Assembly: GCA_043747875.1 (NCBI GenBank)
Contig: JAYTOI010000078.1
Span: 13,534 to 77,533, forward strand
DNA from: CADEED01 sp043747875
GTDB lineage: Bacteria; Pseudomonadota; Gammaproteobacteria; Steroidobacterales; Steroidobacteraceae
Direction: 5' to 3'
DNA length: 64,000 bases
Both the position numbers and the translations under genes were made by a program. Under the pieces are notes generated by a model. The model saw only the letters and a list, made by a program, of their open reading frames with translations. It ran no database searches and was not told the DNA's origin. Below are positions 45,001 through 52,006 of the stretch, piece by piece. How positions within the stretch are numbered: position 1 is the stretch's first letter; every line of letters begins with the position of its first letter.

Positions 45001-45184
45001 GTGCTACCGCACCAACACCAACGTGGCTGGCTGGGGCTGCTACAACTTCGACGGCCGCACCGTCGCGGTGGGCGGCGTCGCGCGCACCTGCGGCCAGGTG
45101 CCGCTGACCCGTGCGGCGGATGGCTACTACTACTTCTCGGTGACCGCCGGCCAGTTCCCATGGGCCGGGCTGTTCACCTGGTAG
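42053..45184 (+). CDS. Very large modular GH5 cellulase with PA14, repeat and novel C-terminal modules
   Basis: A 1043-residue secreted protein. Signal peptide about 1-33. GH5 barrel 35-375: VGWNLGNTLEAICSE, INIHWDNGW, acid/base Glu178 in FAGTNEVHA, LMVEVHYYDPYDF and nucleophile Glu308 in LLGEYGVG. A bacterial repeat (386-455, FVGWTGGASG) is followed by a PA14-type domain (about 465-622, with DDAGDLLLS). Then come four tandem repeats of about 80 residues (626-955; each TGTGTV...AGxxCxTxC...GWSGxCTGTxxC...A), and a C-terminal 81-residue module with four cysteines (963-1043) that I do not recognise. The start ATG at 42053 gives a good signal peptide. The repeat unit also occurs in the SGNH hydrolase at the window end. 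Confidence 0.9.
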   Translation: MSLRRTFAAKWSRAVALCALLLASISFTTPTHAQTLPTAQQVAGQITVGWNLGNTLEAICSETIWGNPATNQALINAVKAAGFNAIRIPVSWDCHTAPTGTTTIPADWMARVKQVVDMAIAQDMYVLINIHWDNGWLQDHPTTAFQAAVNAKQSAYWTQIATTFRNYDERLLFAGTNEVHADFGTPTAEHNTVQQSYNQTFVNAVRATGGNNASRTLVVQTYNTNIQHGLNFFNLPTDTIANRLMVEVHYYDPYDFTLNPNGACNVWGAPFPDSGSNCNWAYESYVDATFAQVKAKWIDQGVPVLLGEYGVGTRAGKNLEARAYWNEYVNRAAATAGIKTYYWDNGAQPGTNDAFAIFNRNTGAVVDQLVLDAILRGAGVGDSTQIYTLTTVANGMGTVTRSPAGNSYPGGTNVSLTAVPTAGNDFVGWTGGASGRANPVTVRMLSNTTVTANFVPAGTGGSGTILRESWLGVTGTLVSSLTSNANYPNNPTGSEQLTSFEGPTNIADNYGARVRGYVHPPITGAYTFWIASDDAGDLLLSTSGSPANATRIAFVDSWTDPRQWTKLPSQRSAPINLVGGQKYYVEVLQKEGTGGDHFAVSWQGPGLAQAIIPGNFLSPFVPAPAGTFPISVAKAGTGTGTVSSAPAGINCGTACSANFTSGSSVTLTAAATTGSAFAGWSGACTGTGACVLSMTAARSVTATFNSTVATFALTVSRAGTGTGTVTSNPAGVNCGTTCTASFSGGTSVSLTPAAGPGSAFVGWSGTCTGTGACIVSMTAARAVTASFAIAPDFALSVTRSGTGTGTVTSNIAGINCGTMCTANYDNGITVTLTAAAGTGATFAGWSGACTGTTTCTVAMTAARSVTATFNVSSNTFPVTVTVAGTGTGVVFSSPAGILCSTTCSAAFASGSTVTLNILPPPPNVGSTFTGWSGACTGTATCVLSMTAARAVTATFTASGGPAMCANPVTFSGNSGNFNTTGAVCYRTNTNVAGWGCYNFDGRTVAVGGVARTCGQVPLTRAADGYYYFSVTAGQFPWAGLFTW
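43925..44930 (+). repeat. Four tandem cysteine-containing repeats in the GH5 gene
   Basis: Units of about 240-260 bases start near 43927, 44170, 44425 and 44670. Each codes for a strand pair ending GTGTGTV, then AGINCGTxC, a GSxVTLTAA strand, FAGWSGACTGTxxC and a final VTATF strand, with four cysteines that could make two disulfides. They resemble the bacterial InlB B-type repeats, used as stalks or binding spacers. Repeats differ at the DNA level, so they are not very recent. Confidence 0.85.
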
Positions 45185-45238
45185 CTGGCAAAGGAATCAC
45201 GCGAAATAGTTAGACCATGGAAGTTCGAGGCTGAATCA

Positions 45239-45275
45239 GCGTCCGGTCCGATCCAGGATGGGTCGGATCGGACGC
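45239..45275. terminator. 15-base-pair hairpin after the GH5 gene
   Basis: GCGTCCGGTCCGATC (45239-45253) pairs with GGTCGGATCGGACGC (45261-45275) with two G-U pairs and a 7-base loop. No T-tract follows; it is the first of two hairpins downstream of the GH5 stop. Confidence 0.5.
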
Positions 45276-45286
45276 CGCGAGACCGG

Positions 45287-45316
45287 GGCCACTCAGGGAT
45301 GAGTGGCCTTGTTTGT
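45287..45316 (+). terminator. Terminator-like hairpin, second after GH5
   Basis: GGCCACTC (45287-45294) and GAGTGGCC (45301-45308) form a perfect 8-base stem, followed by TTGTTTGT. This is a plausible intrinsic terminator and lies before the start of the small hypothetical gene. Confidence 0.65.
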
Positions 45317-45349
45317 CGGTGTCATCCCGGCGTGATCTAATGCGCCGAC

Positions 45350-45916
45350 ATGACCACTGACTACTGCTCATGGACACTCGCGGCAGATGCCGCGCAGCCG
45401 CCAGCCGAACCATGCACTGCCAAAGAGTTGAGCGCGCTGTACGATCGCGCGATCGCATCCCCCGACGAATTCATTTGTCTCTTCTCCGACAACGACAACA
45501 CACTCGGGTGCTTGCGCGAAATCGCCCGTTTCATCGACGAGCCTGCCTTCGAGTTCCTGCAGCAGCGTTTCGTCGTGCTCGATGAGGCGCAGATGCGACG
45601 CACCGCCGACGCCATCGCGCGCCTGCTCGCGCGCGCGCGCTCGACGCCCTGCGACCTGATTGCTCCATTCGAGGAAACTTTGACCGACGGCCGGCGCTAC
45701 CAGCCGTTCGACATCGGTCAGGTCGCCGATGCACTCGACTCCGCCGTGACGAAGTATGGCAACGACGCCATCAACGCCGTGGAAACGCACTTTCTATGGG
45801 GCATGTTCACCTATCTGAACTCGCTGCAACGCCTGCTTTCCGCTGCGCTGCGCGACGGCAGGTCGGTCGTGTTCCTGCGGTACAACGAGCTCAGCGAATC
45901 GTTTCCAAGCAGCTAG
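45350..45916 (+). CDS. Hypothetical protein, cytoplasmic
   Basis: A 188-residue, acidic, helix-rich protein without signal peptide or membrane segment. Visible segments include SPDEFICLFSDNDNTLGCLREIARF, a middle DEAQMRRTADAIARLLARAR and a late ALDSAVTKYGNDAINAVETHFLWGMFTYLNSLQRLLSAAL. No family recognised. The start follows tandem hairpins, so it has its own promoter. The convergent gene starts its 3' end 47 bases later and a hairpin lies between them. Confidence 0.55.
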   Translation: MTTDYCSWTLAADAAQPPAEPCTAKELSALYDRAIASPDEFICLFSDNDNTLGCLREIARFIDEPAFEFLQQRFVVLDEAQMRRTADAIARLLARARSTPCDLIAPFEETLTDGRRYQPFDIGQVADALDSAVTKYGNDAINAVETHFLWGMFTYLNSLQRLLSAALRDGRSVVFLRYNELSESFPSS

Positions 45917-45918
45917 CC

Positions 45919-45939
45919 GTCGCGCTCTTCGAGCGCGAC
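45919..45939. terminator. Bidirectional terminator-like hairpin
   Basis: GTCGCGCTC (45919-45927), TTC loop, GAGCGCGAC (45931-45939): a perfect 9-base stem between two converging genes. No strong T-run on either side. Confidence 0.5.
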
Positions 45940-45963
45940 GACTTGTGAACTGGCGCGAAACTC

Positions 45964-48888
45964 CTATTTCGACGTCACGGAATACAGCGTCACCGTGCCG
46001 CTGATCTCGTTCGCGGCGACCAGCATCGGACGGCCGTTCGGGCTGTCGTGCGCGGAGACGAACGTCAGGCCCTCCGGGCCGAGGTCGCCCGTGCCGCCGA
46101 CGAAATCGCGATTGTTCAGATAGTCCACGAACACCGGCGCGGCCGGGTCGGTCACGTCGTACATCATGATTCCGCCGACGCGCTCGAGCCCGATGAACGC
46201 GTAGGTGTGGCCCTCGATCTCGCCCACGGTCACGGCCTCGGGCTCCGGGCCCTTGTTGTCGGAGCGGTCGTCGAAGGCGCTGCTGGTGTTGCTGGCGTTG
46301 AAGAACGCGGGGGCCTCGGTCGCCGTGATGCGCTCGAAGGCGCTGCCGCTGTCGAACACCTGCGAGCCGTCGGTGGCCCAGATGGAGAACGAGCGGCCGC
46401 CGAACGTGAACAGGCGGTCGAAGTCGCCGTCACCGTCGTCGTCACCCAGCGTCCTCGTCACGGTGTGCCGGCCGAGGTTCGCGTTCTGCCGCAGTGTGGC
46501 AGCGTTCGGGAACGCGGTGGCGTCGAGCGTCAGCGCGCTGACGCGCGCCTCCTCGACCAGGCCCGGCCACTCGCGCGCGTCGCCCTCGTTGGCCGTCACG
46601 AGATACGTGCGACCGTGCACGCGAAACGACGCGATGGAATCCGGTAGATAGAGAGCGCGCAGCGGCCAGCCGGTGATGTTGATGCGCGAATCGCGATCGG
46701 ATGCGTCGAGGCCCGGTACGCCGAGCAGCCCCAGCGTCACTGCCTCGGGCTGGTAGCCGGGCGCGCGTTCGAAGCGGCCGGTGGCGTTGTCGATCACGAT
46801 GCGCGCCACGCCGAAATCGTTGTCGTTGAGCACGGCGAACCGGCCGTCATCGAGCAGCGCCAGGCCTTCCACCTTCTGCCCGCCCGCGTACCCGGCGCTG
46901 GCGAGATCCACGTGCAGGGATTTTGCGATCGGCCGCACGCCGATTGCAGCGAGCTCAGCGGCCGTCATCTGGTCGAGCGACACGTCCGCGGCGACGCCGC
47001 CGCGCGCGACTGGATAGAGCCCGTCGCGCCCCGTCACGTCGGTGGCGGTGCCGAGCGTGAACTGGTAGATCTTTTTCGTGATCACGGAGACATCGGACAC
47101 CGGCACCGCGTCGTCATCGCGCTCGACTGCGTAGAACTCGCCGTTCGCGTTGGCGACGGCATCGCCGATCTTGTCGGCCGGTGTGTCGGTGGCGTTCAGC
47201 AACGCCGGATTGTCGAGCTCATAGAGGAACTGGCGCGTGGCGCGCGTCACCGGATCGAACTCGACGATGCGGATGTTGCGCATGACGTTGAGCGCCGCGT
47301 TGCCGAGTGTCACCGGGTTGCGAACGGGGCTCTGCACGAACGCGTACAGCTTGCCGCCGGATTCCGCCAGCGCCTCCATGCCGCGGTTCTGGCGCCGCTG
47401 CGCAATCACCGCCGGCAGTGCTTCGATGCCGAGTTCGCCCGCCGCGCCGGCGGCCGGTACCGGCCTGCCCGCGGCCGCGTGCGTGCCACCGGGAATGAAG
47501 CGCTCGAGCAGATGGCCGTTCGCGCCGAAGTGGTAGATAGACGGACGGTATTCATCCGTCATCCAGAAGCTGCCGTCGTCGGCCACCACGATGGCCTCGA
47601 GGTCGGCGCCGAGCGCATCCAGCGGCAGCCCCTGGCCGAAAAGATTCACCGGAACTTCGTCGTTGTACGGCTGGCTGGCATTCGCCGACAGCGCCGTGTT
47701 CGGCAGTCCCGTGAGCGGTGCGCCGTTCGGGCGCCTCAGCAGTATCTGCTGGGTGAGTTCGAACCGTCCGCATGACGGGTCCAGCGTGAACCGTACGATG
47801 CGCGGCGTGAAGTCCGGCAGCACGAACGGGCGCTGGATTCCGCTTGGCTCGCCGTTCGGGCCACGGTCGGTGTGCGTGATGAACTTGAGCTTGCCGTCGC
47901 GCGTGACGCCCTCGAATGCGAGGCCCGAGAACCCGCCTAACAATATGCGCTGGCCGGCCGCCGTCCTGCCGATGGACGGCAGGTCCGTCCATTCATAGGT
48001 GGCCGATACCTGCGCGCCGTCCGCGTAGCTTTTGGTACCCAGCGGCAGCAGCCTCGTGACCGCCGCACGTTCCACGTCCACCACCGCGATCGCATTGTTT
48101 TCCTGCAACGTCACGTAGGCGGTGCGCGAATCCGCGGCGACCGTGACGTATTCGGGCTCGAAGTCCTGCGCGGCACTCGCGCCGGGTCCGAAGATGCGGA
48201 TGCCCTGCGCGCGCAGGCTTTCTTCCTGGCCGTTGAATTTCGTGAAGGTGGCGCTGCGCACGCTCGAGGCGCCGAACTTTTTCCACTCGCCGCGACCATG
48301 GCCGCCCCCCTGGGGCACGCGAATGATGCTCACCGTACCTTCGGGATCGACGTCCGCGGCGCCGTAGCCGCTGGGCTCGCCCTCGTTCGCGACCAGCACA
48401 TGCTTGCCGTCGGGCGTGAACGTGAGCATGTCGGGCTGCGCGCCCACCGCCACGCTCGCCAGCGGCTTGCCGTCGACGTCGTAGAACGCGACCACTCCCG
48501 GATCGGTCTTCACCGGCGCTTCGATCGCCACGGCGACGAGCCCGTGCTTCACCGCCACGCTGTTCGGCGTGCCCTGCGCCGCGAGGTCGATGCGCGCGAG
48601 GCGCGTGGGGTTGGCCGGGTTGCGTACGTCGAGAATGTCGATCGACTTGCCGGCGGCGTTGGTCACGAACACCCGGCGCGATTGCGCGTCGTAGGCCGCA
48701 ATCTCCGAACTCGCCTCACCGAGGCCGGTCGAATAGGTTCCCAGCACGTTCAGCTGCAGCGGGGCGCGCTCGTGCCGGTGTTTACGATGCCAGTTGTCCG
48801 CCGAAGCGGGCGCCACGATGCCGGCGGCAGCGACGAGAACAAAGAGACGAGGCGCAGCCGCGGCGAGGCGGCGGGAGACATCGGCCAT
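45964..48888 (-). CDS. Choice-of-anchor I / phytase-like esterase domain protein
   Basis: A 974-residue exported protein with a signal peptide ending APASA-DNW. The first 300 residues and the last 200 are beta-propeller-like (LGTYSTGLGEASSEIAAYDAQSRRVFVTNAAGKSIDILDV; VANEGEPSGYG; VTANEGDAREWPG; GPEGLTFVSA) and match the choice-of-anchor I pattern. A middle part (about 310-680) has the esterase-like-activity-of-phytase features such as LGGFSGLAFEGVTRDGKLKFITHTDRGPNGE and NRGMEALAESGGKLYAFVQSP. Many such proteins are secreted and some are phosphoesterases. The ATG at 48888 with GGAGG upstream is the start; the ORF's longer start at 48924 includes the ribosome site. The neighbour is GH81. Confidence 0.85.
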   Translation of the reverse strand: MADVSRRLAAAAPRLFVLVAAAGIVAPASADNWHRKHRHERAPLQLNVLGTYSTGLGEASSEIAAYDAQSRRVFVTNAAGKSIDILDVRNPANPTRLARIDLAAQGTPNSVAVKHGLVAVAIEAPVKTDPGVVAFYDVDGKPLASVAVGAQPDMLTFTPDGKHVLVANEGEPSGYGAADVDPEGTVSIIRVPQGGGHGRGEWKKFGASSVRSATFTKFNGQEESLRAQGIRIFGPGASAAQDFEPEYVTVAADSRTAYVTLQENNAIAVVDVERAAVTRLLPLGTKSYADGAQVSATYEWTDLPSIGRTAAGQRILLGGFSGLAFEGVTRDGKLKFITHTDRGPNGEPSGIQRPFVLPDFTPRIVRFTLDPSCGRFELTQQILLRRPNGAPLTGLPNTALSANASQPYNDEVPVNLFGQGLPLDALGADLEAIVVADDGSFWMTDEYRPSIYHFGANGHLLERFIPGGTHAAAGRPVPAAGAAGELGIEALPAVIAQRRQNRGMEALAESGGKLYAFVQSPVRNPVTLGNAALNVMRNIRIVEFDPVTRATRQFLYELDNPALLNATDTPADKIGDAVANANGEFYAVERDDDAVPVSDVSVITKKIYQFTLGTATDVTGRDGLYPVARGGVAADVSLDQMTAAELAAIGVRPIAKSLHVDLASAGYAGGQKVEGLALLDDGRFAVLNDNDFGVARIVIDNATGRFERAPGYQPEAVTLGLLGVPGLDASDRDSRINITGWPLRALYLPDSIASFRVHGRTYLVTANEGDAREWPGLVEEARVSALTLDATAFPNAATLRQNANLGRHTVTRTLGDDDGDGDFDRLFTFGGRSFSIWATDGSQVFDSGSAFERITATEAPAFFNASNTSSAFDDRSDNKGPEPEAVTVGEIEGHTYAFIGLERVGGIMMYDVTDPAAPVFVDYLNNRDFVGGTGDLGPEGLTFVSAHDSPNGRPMLVAANEISGTVTLYSVTSK

Positions 48889-49104
48889 GGAAGTCCTCCG
48901 GGGAACGAAATGACCGGCGTCCACTGGAGTCGGTCTGTTATTGATCCGCGATTAAGACCGGCCGTCATTACATGCGGATGACGAAGCCGCCGGTGCGGCG
49001 AGGAGCCGGATTTCCTGGCGTATCACGATGGCGAACGGGGCGTCCCGGTGGCGACGACCAGCTCGGCACCCTTATATATGTGTCGGAACGGGGCGGGCGC
49101 GCTG

Positions 49105-51831
49105 CTACTGGACGCGAATGCCGTTGACCAGCGCGTTGTCCGTCACCGTCTGGAACTGGATGACGACCTGACCGCTCGCGCTCGCGACCGTGGAGAAGTT
49201 CTGCTGGATCGCGCGATAGCGCGCGCCCGTGTTCGCGAACACGTCGAAGTTTGACAACACTGGGACGCCGTTGATGACCACGTTGAAGCGCCGCTGGCTG
49301 GCCGCGGTCCAGTAGTTCTCGCTGAAGTACAGCGTGACCTGGCGCGCGGTACCCGCGGTGAAGCCGCCGAACGTGTACGTGCTGTTGCCATAGCGCTCGC
49401 TCTGCAGCACGGACTGCGGCGGGACGGGCGCCGACACCAGCGAGGTGTCGATCGCGTTCGTCACCGACGCCGTCGTGCCACCCGAGAAGTTAGTGTCGGC
49501 GCTGTACGGCGAGGCCGCCGCGCCGCCGACGTTCACCTGCGCCGCGCCGGTGCCACCACCGCTGCTGGATCCACCGCCACTGCTCGAGCCGGCGCTGTGC
49601 GCAAAGCTGTTGGCAGGCACGGACAGTGTGGCGCCGTCGGAGAACGTCACGGTCACGGGCGAACCGCCCATGTTGTACGCCACACGCGTCAACGCAGTGC
49701 CCTTCCTGAGCACCGCATACAGCGGGTGGTTAGCCGTCACGGCAAGGTCCGTCGTGCCGACCGCGTTCAGCGTCTGTGTCCACTGATACGCATTGGCGCG
49801 CGAGTTGCCCGCCTCCGGCGCGAGGCCGCCCAGCGATGCATTCACCTGACTCACGGCGTTCGCCGGATCGTGGATGGATCGATACATCCAGATCAGGTCG
49901 GACCACACGTCCCAACTCGACCCGCCGTTCTCGGCGACCAGCATGTTGTAGTTCTGCTGCGTGTAGCTGGGGTACTGCGTCAGATACAGCGAGGCCGCCG
50001 TGATCGGCAGCCAGTTGATGCCGTGGACCTCCTCGGGATTCGCCGTCCACCACACCGCATCACCCACCGTCTTGCCGCCCCAGATCATGCTCGCGGTGGC
50101 GCGGCTGAAATCCGGGTGGTGATTGGCGCCGGTGACGTCGAACCAGTACTCGTTGATGGCGTTCATCTCAGTCGTGTAGAGATACACGCCGAGATCGCGC
50201 ATGGCGGTGTCGCCCCTGGCCTCGCCGAGCAGGATCAACCCGGCCCAGGCGTTCATGGCCTCGGAAGACGACTCGTTGTTGTTGCCGTCGCCGAACCTGG
50301 CATGCCCCGACGCCCACGAGTGTCCGGCGTAGAGATCGAAGTTGCGCATGAACGGGAATAACGTATCGCTGCGATTCGAGCTCGCCACGTCCCGCGCGAG
50401 TAGTTTGAGCATCGCGCCCCAGTTGGCATCGCTGACCCAGTTCTTGTCGACGCGCCCGACTTCCGCGGCCGCCTTGAGGAAGTAGCCGTAGTGGAAGTGG
50501 TGATCGTTGAGCTCGACGTCGGATCCGAAACTCGCCTGATAGCCGATCAGCGTGCCCCAGGTGCTGTTGTAGTACAGGATGTCCGTCGCCTTGATGCCGC
50601 CGGAGCTGGTGCTCGCCTTCAGCCACTTCTCGAGGCCGGCCTTGATCTCGTTGCGGAACTGCATGGCCGCGGCTGCATTGCCGACCGCATCGGCGATCGG
50701 GGCGAGCGTTGCCAGCTTGCCGAGCCGTTTGCCGAACCAGTACGTATCCCACGGTCCGCCGTAGACCTCGCCGGCCGCCTGGTTCACATAGGTCGCGAGC
50801 GTCGCAGTGTTGTAGCTGCCGAGAGTAGGCAGGCCGGGCAGCACCCCCGGATATTTCATGGCGGTGGAGAACGTCGCGCCCTCGCCCACTTTCATGACGC
50901 CGCGCACCGACGCATAGGTGTATGCCGACAAGGTCGTCGCGCTGTTCTTCCACTGATGCGGATACAGCGCGAACAATGTGCCGGTCTGCGTGCCCTCGCG
51001 CGGCGACGTCGAGTACGTGTAGGTGGTATTCACGCGGCTGGTGGACTTGTCGTACGTCCAGCTCACCTGCGTGTTCGTCACGAACGAGTACGCGTACTGG
51101 CGGAACTTCGCGAGCGTGGCGGCGCTGTTGTCGGGCAGCAGCGCCACCGAGAAATATCCCGTGCCGCTGTTCGTGAGCGTGGCGGTGCCGATGCCCGACC
51201 ATGTCGACCCGGTGCGGCCGAACAAGGCGTAGTGCCGGCTGTTGATGGTGACGCCCAGCACCGAGCTGCTGGCATTTCCCGACCACACCGAAGGCGTGGC
51301 GGGGAGGTAGATGCGCGGCGTGCCGCCGGCGTAGTCGGCGAACACATAGGGCGATCCGTGACCGTAGCTCACCTTCAAGGTCGCGCCGCCGCTGACGAAT
51401 GTGTTGGTGACGAACCAATCGTTGAATCCGTCGACGTTCGCGGCCGCAAAACTCGTGGTCGCGCTGTGGCCGATCACCAGATCGCGACCGTCGTCTGACA
51501 TCCAGGCGCAGACACAGGCGGCGTTGCCCGTGATGCTCGGACCCGGATAGAAGACGCGCAGGCCATTGGCCGCGTTCTGCACCGCCAGCGGATGCGGATA
51601 CTGCTTGTCGGAATACTGCATCCACGCCGTGGAGCTCCACCAGTCGTTGGTGGGCATCTTCGTCGTGACGTTGGAAGTCTTGTAGATAGTCGGCTGGACG
51701 TCGGTGGCGCCCGGCGGCAGCACCGTCGAGTAGCTGCCGGTGCCCTGCGTCACCTCGCCCGTGAAGCTCCATGCGGCGACGGCACACAGCAACCCGATGA
51801 GACTCGTCAAGACCCGGTTCCTGATTTCCAT
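49105..51831 (-). CDS. GH81 endo-beta-1,3-glucanase with malectin-like C-terminal module
   Basis: A 908-residue secreted enzyme. Signal peptide 1-22. The GH81 body runs from about 25 to 700: MPTNDWWSSTAWMQY and YPHPLAVQNAANGLRVFYPG at the start, ELNDHHFHYGYFLKAAAEVG (with the catalytic-domain His/Asp) and DGNNNESSSEAMNAWAGLILLG, whose glutamates are the family's catalytic pair. A Gly-Ser linker (SSSGGGSSSGGG) leads to a malectin/CBM57-like module (about 770-908, NVGGAAASPYSADTNFSGG, FNVVINGVPVLSNFDVF). It should cleave beta-1,3-glucans such as callose or fungal wall glucan. A LacI-type site lies 36 bases upstream of the ATG. Confidence 0.92.
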   Translation of the reverse strand: MEIRNRVLTSLIGLLCAVAAWSFTGEVTQGTGSYSTVLPPGATDVQPTIYKTSNVTTKMPTNDWWSSTAWMQYSDKQYPHPLAVQNAANGLRVFYPGPSITGNAACVCAWMSDDGRDLVIGHSATTSFAAANVDGFNDWFVTNTFVSGGATLKVSYGHGSPYVFADYAGGTPRIYLPATPSVWSGNASSSVLGVTINSRHYALFGRTGSTWSGIGTATLTNSGTGYFSVALLPDNSAATLAKFRQYAYSFVTNTQVSWTYDKSTSRVNTTYTYSTSPREGTQTGTLFALYPHQWKNSATTLSAYTYASVRGVMKVGEGATFSTAMKYPGVLPGLPTLGSYNTATLATYVNQAAGEVYGGPWDTYWFGKRLGKLATLAPIADAVGNAAAAMQFRNEIKAGLEKWLKASTSSGGIKATDILYYNSTWGTLIGYQASFGSDVELNDHHFHYGYFLKAAAEVGRVDKNWVSDANWGAMLKLLARDVASSNRSDTLFPFMRNFDLYAGHSWASGHARFGDGNNNESSSEAMNAWAGLILLGEARGDTAMRDLGVYLYTTEMNAINEYWFDVTGANHHPDFSRATASMIWGGKTVGDAVWWTANPEEVHGINWLPITAASLYLTQYPSYTQQNYNMLVAENGGSSWDVWSDLIWMYRSIHDPANAVSQVNASLGGLAPEAGNSRANAYQWTQTLNAVGTTDLAVTANHPLYAVLRKGTALTRVAYNMGGSPVTVTFSDGATLSVPANSFAHSAGSSSGGGSSSGGGTGAAQVNVGGAAASPYSADTNFSGGTTASVTNAIDTSLVSAPVPPQSVLQSERYGNSTYTFGGFTAGTARQVTLYFSENYWTAASQRRFNVVINGVPVLSNFDVFANTGARYRAIQQNFSTVASASGQVVIQFQTVTDNALVNGIRVQ

Positions 51832-51866
51832 GGAAGCTCCCCCCGGGAGGCACGCTTTTCTGAGTG

Positions 51867-51880
51867 TGAAAGCGCTTACA
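51867..51880. promoter_or_regulatory. LacI-type operator candidate TGAAAGCGCTTACA before GH81
   Basis: A 14-base palindrome with one mismatched pair, centred on AGCGCT, 36-49 bases upstream of the GH81 start, where it could overlap the promoter. It fits the operator pattern TGNNAGCGCTNNCA seen also at 38075. Confidence 0.6.
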
Positions 51881-51970
51881 TCGCAATGTAGCGCGATTCT
51901 CCCGCAGCGTGAAGAGTGGCGGCGTTTTCAGCTTTGGACACCGTCATCAGTTTGATGAGCGGCCCGATGG

Positions 51971-51996
51971 CGGGCGCCGGCCGGTGCCGGCGCCCG
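51971..51996 (-). terminator. Terminator-like hairpin after the PQQ-type dehydrogenase gene
   Basis: CGGGCGCCGGC (51971-51981), four-base loop, GCCGGCGCCCG (51986-51996): a perfect 11-base stem ten bases past the stop on the minus strand. No T-tract. Confidence 0.5.
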
Positions 51997-52006
51997 ACTT
52001 CACCCG

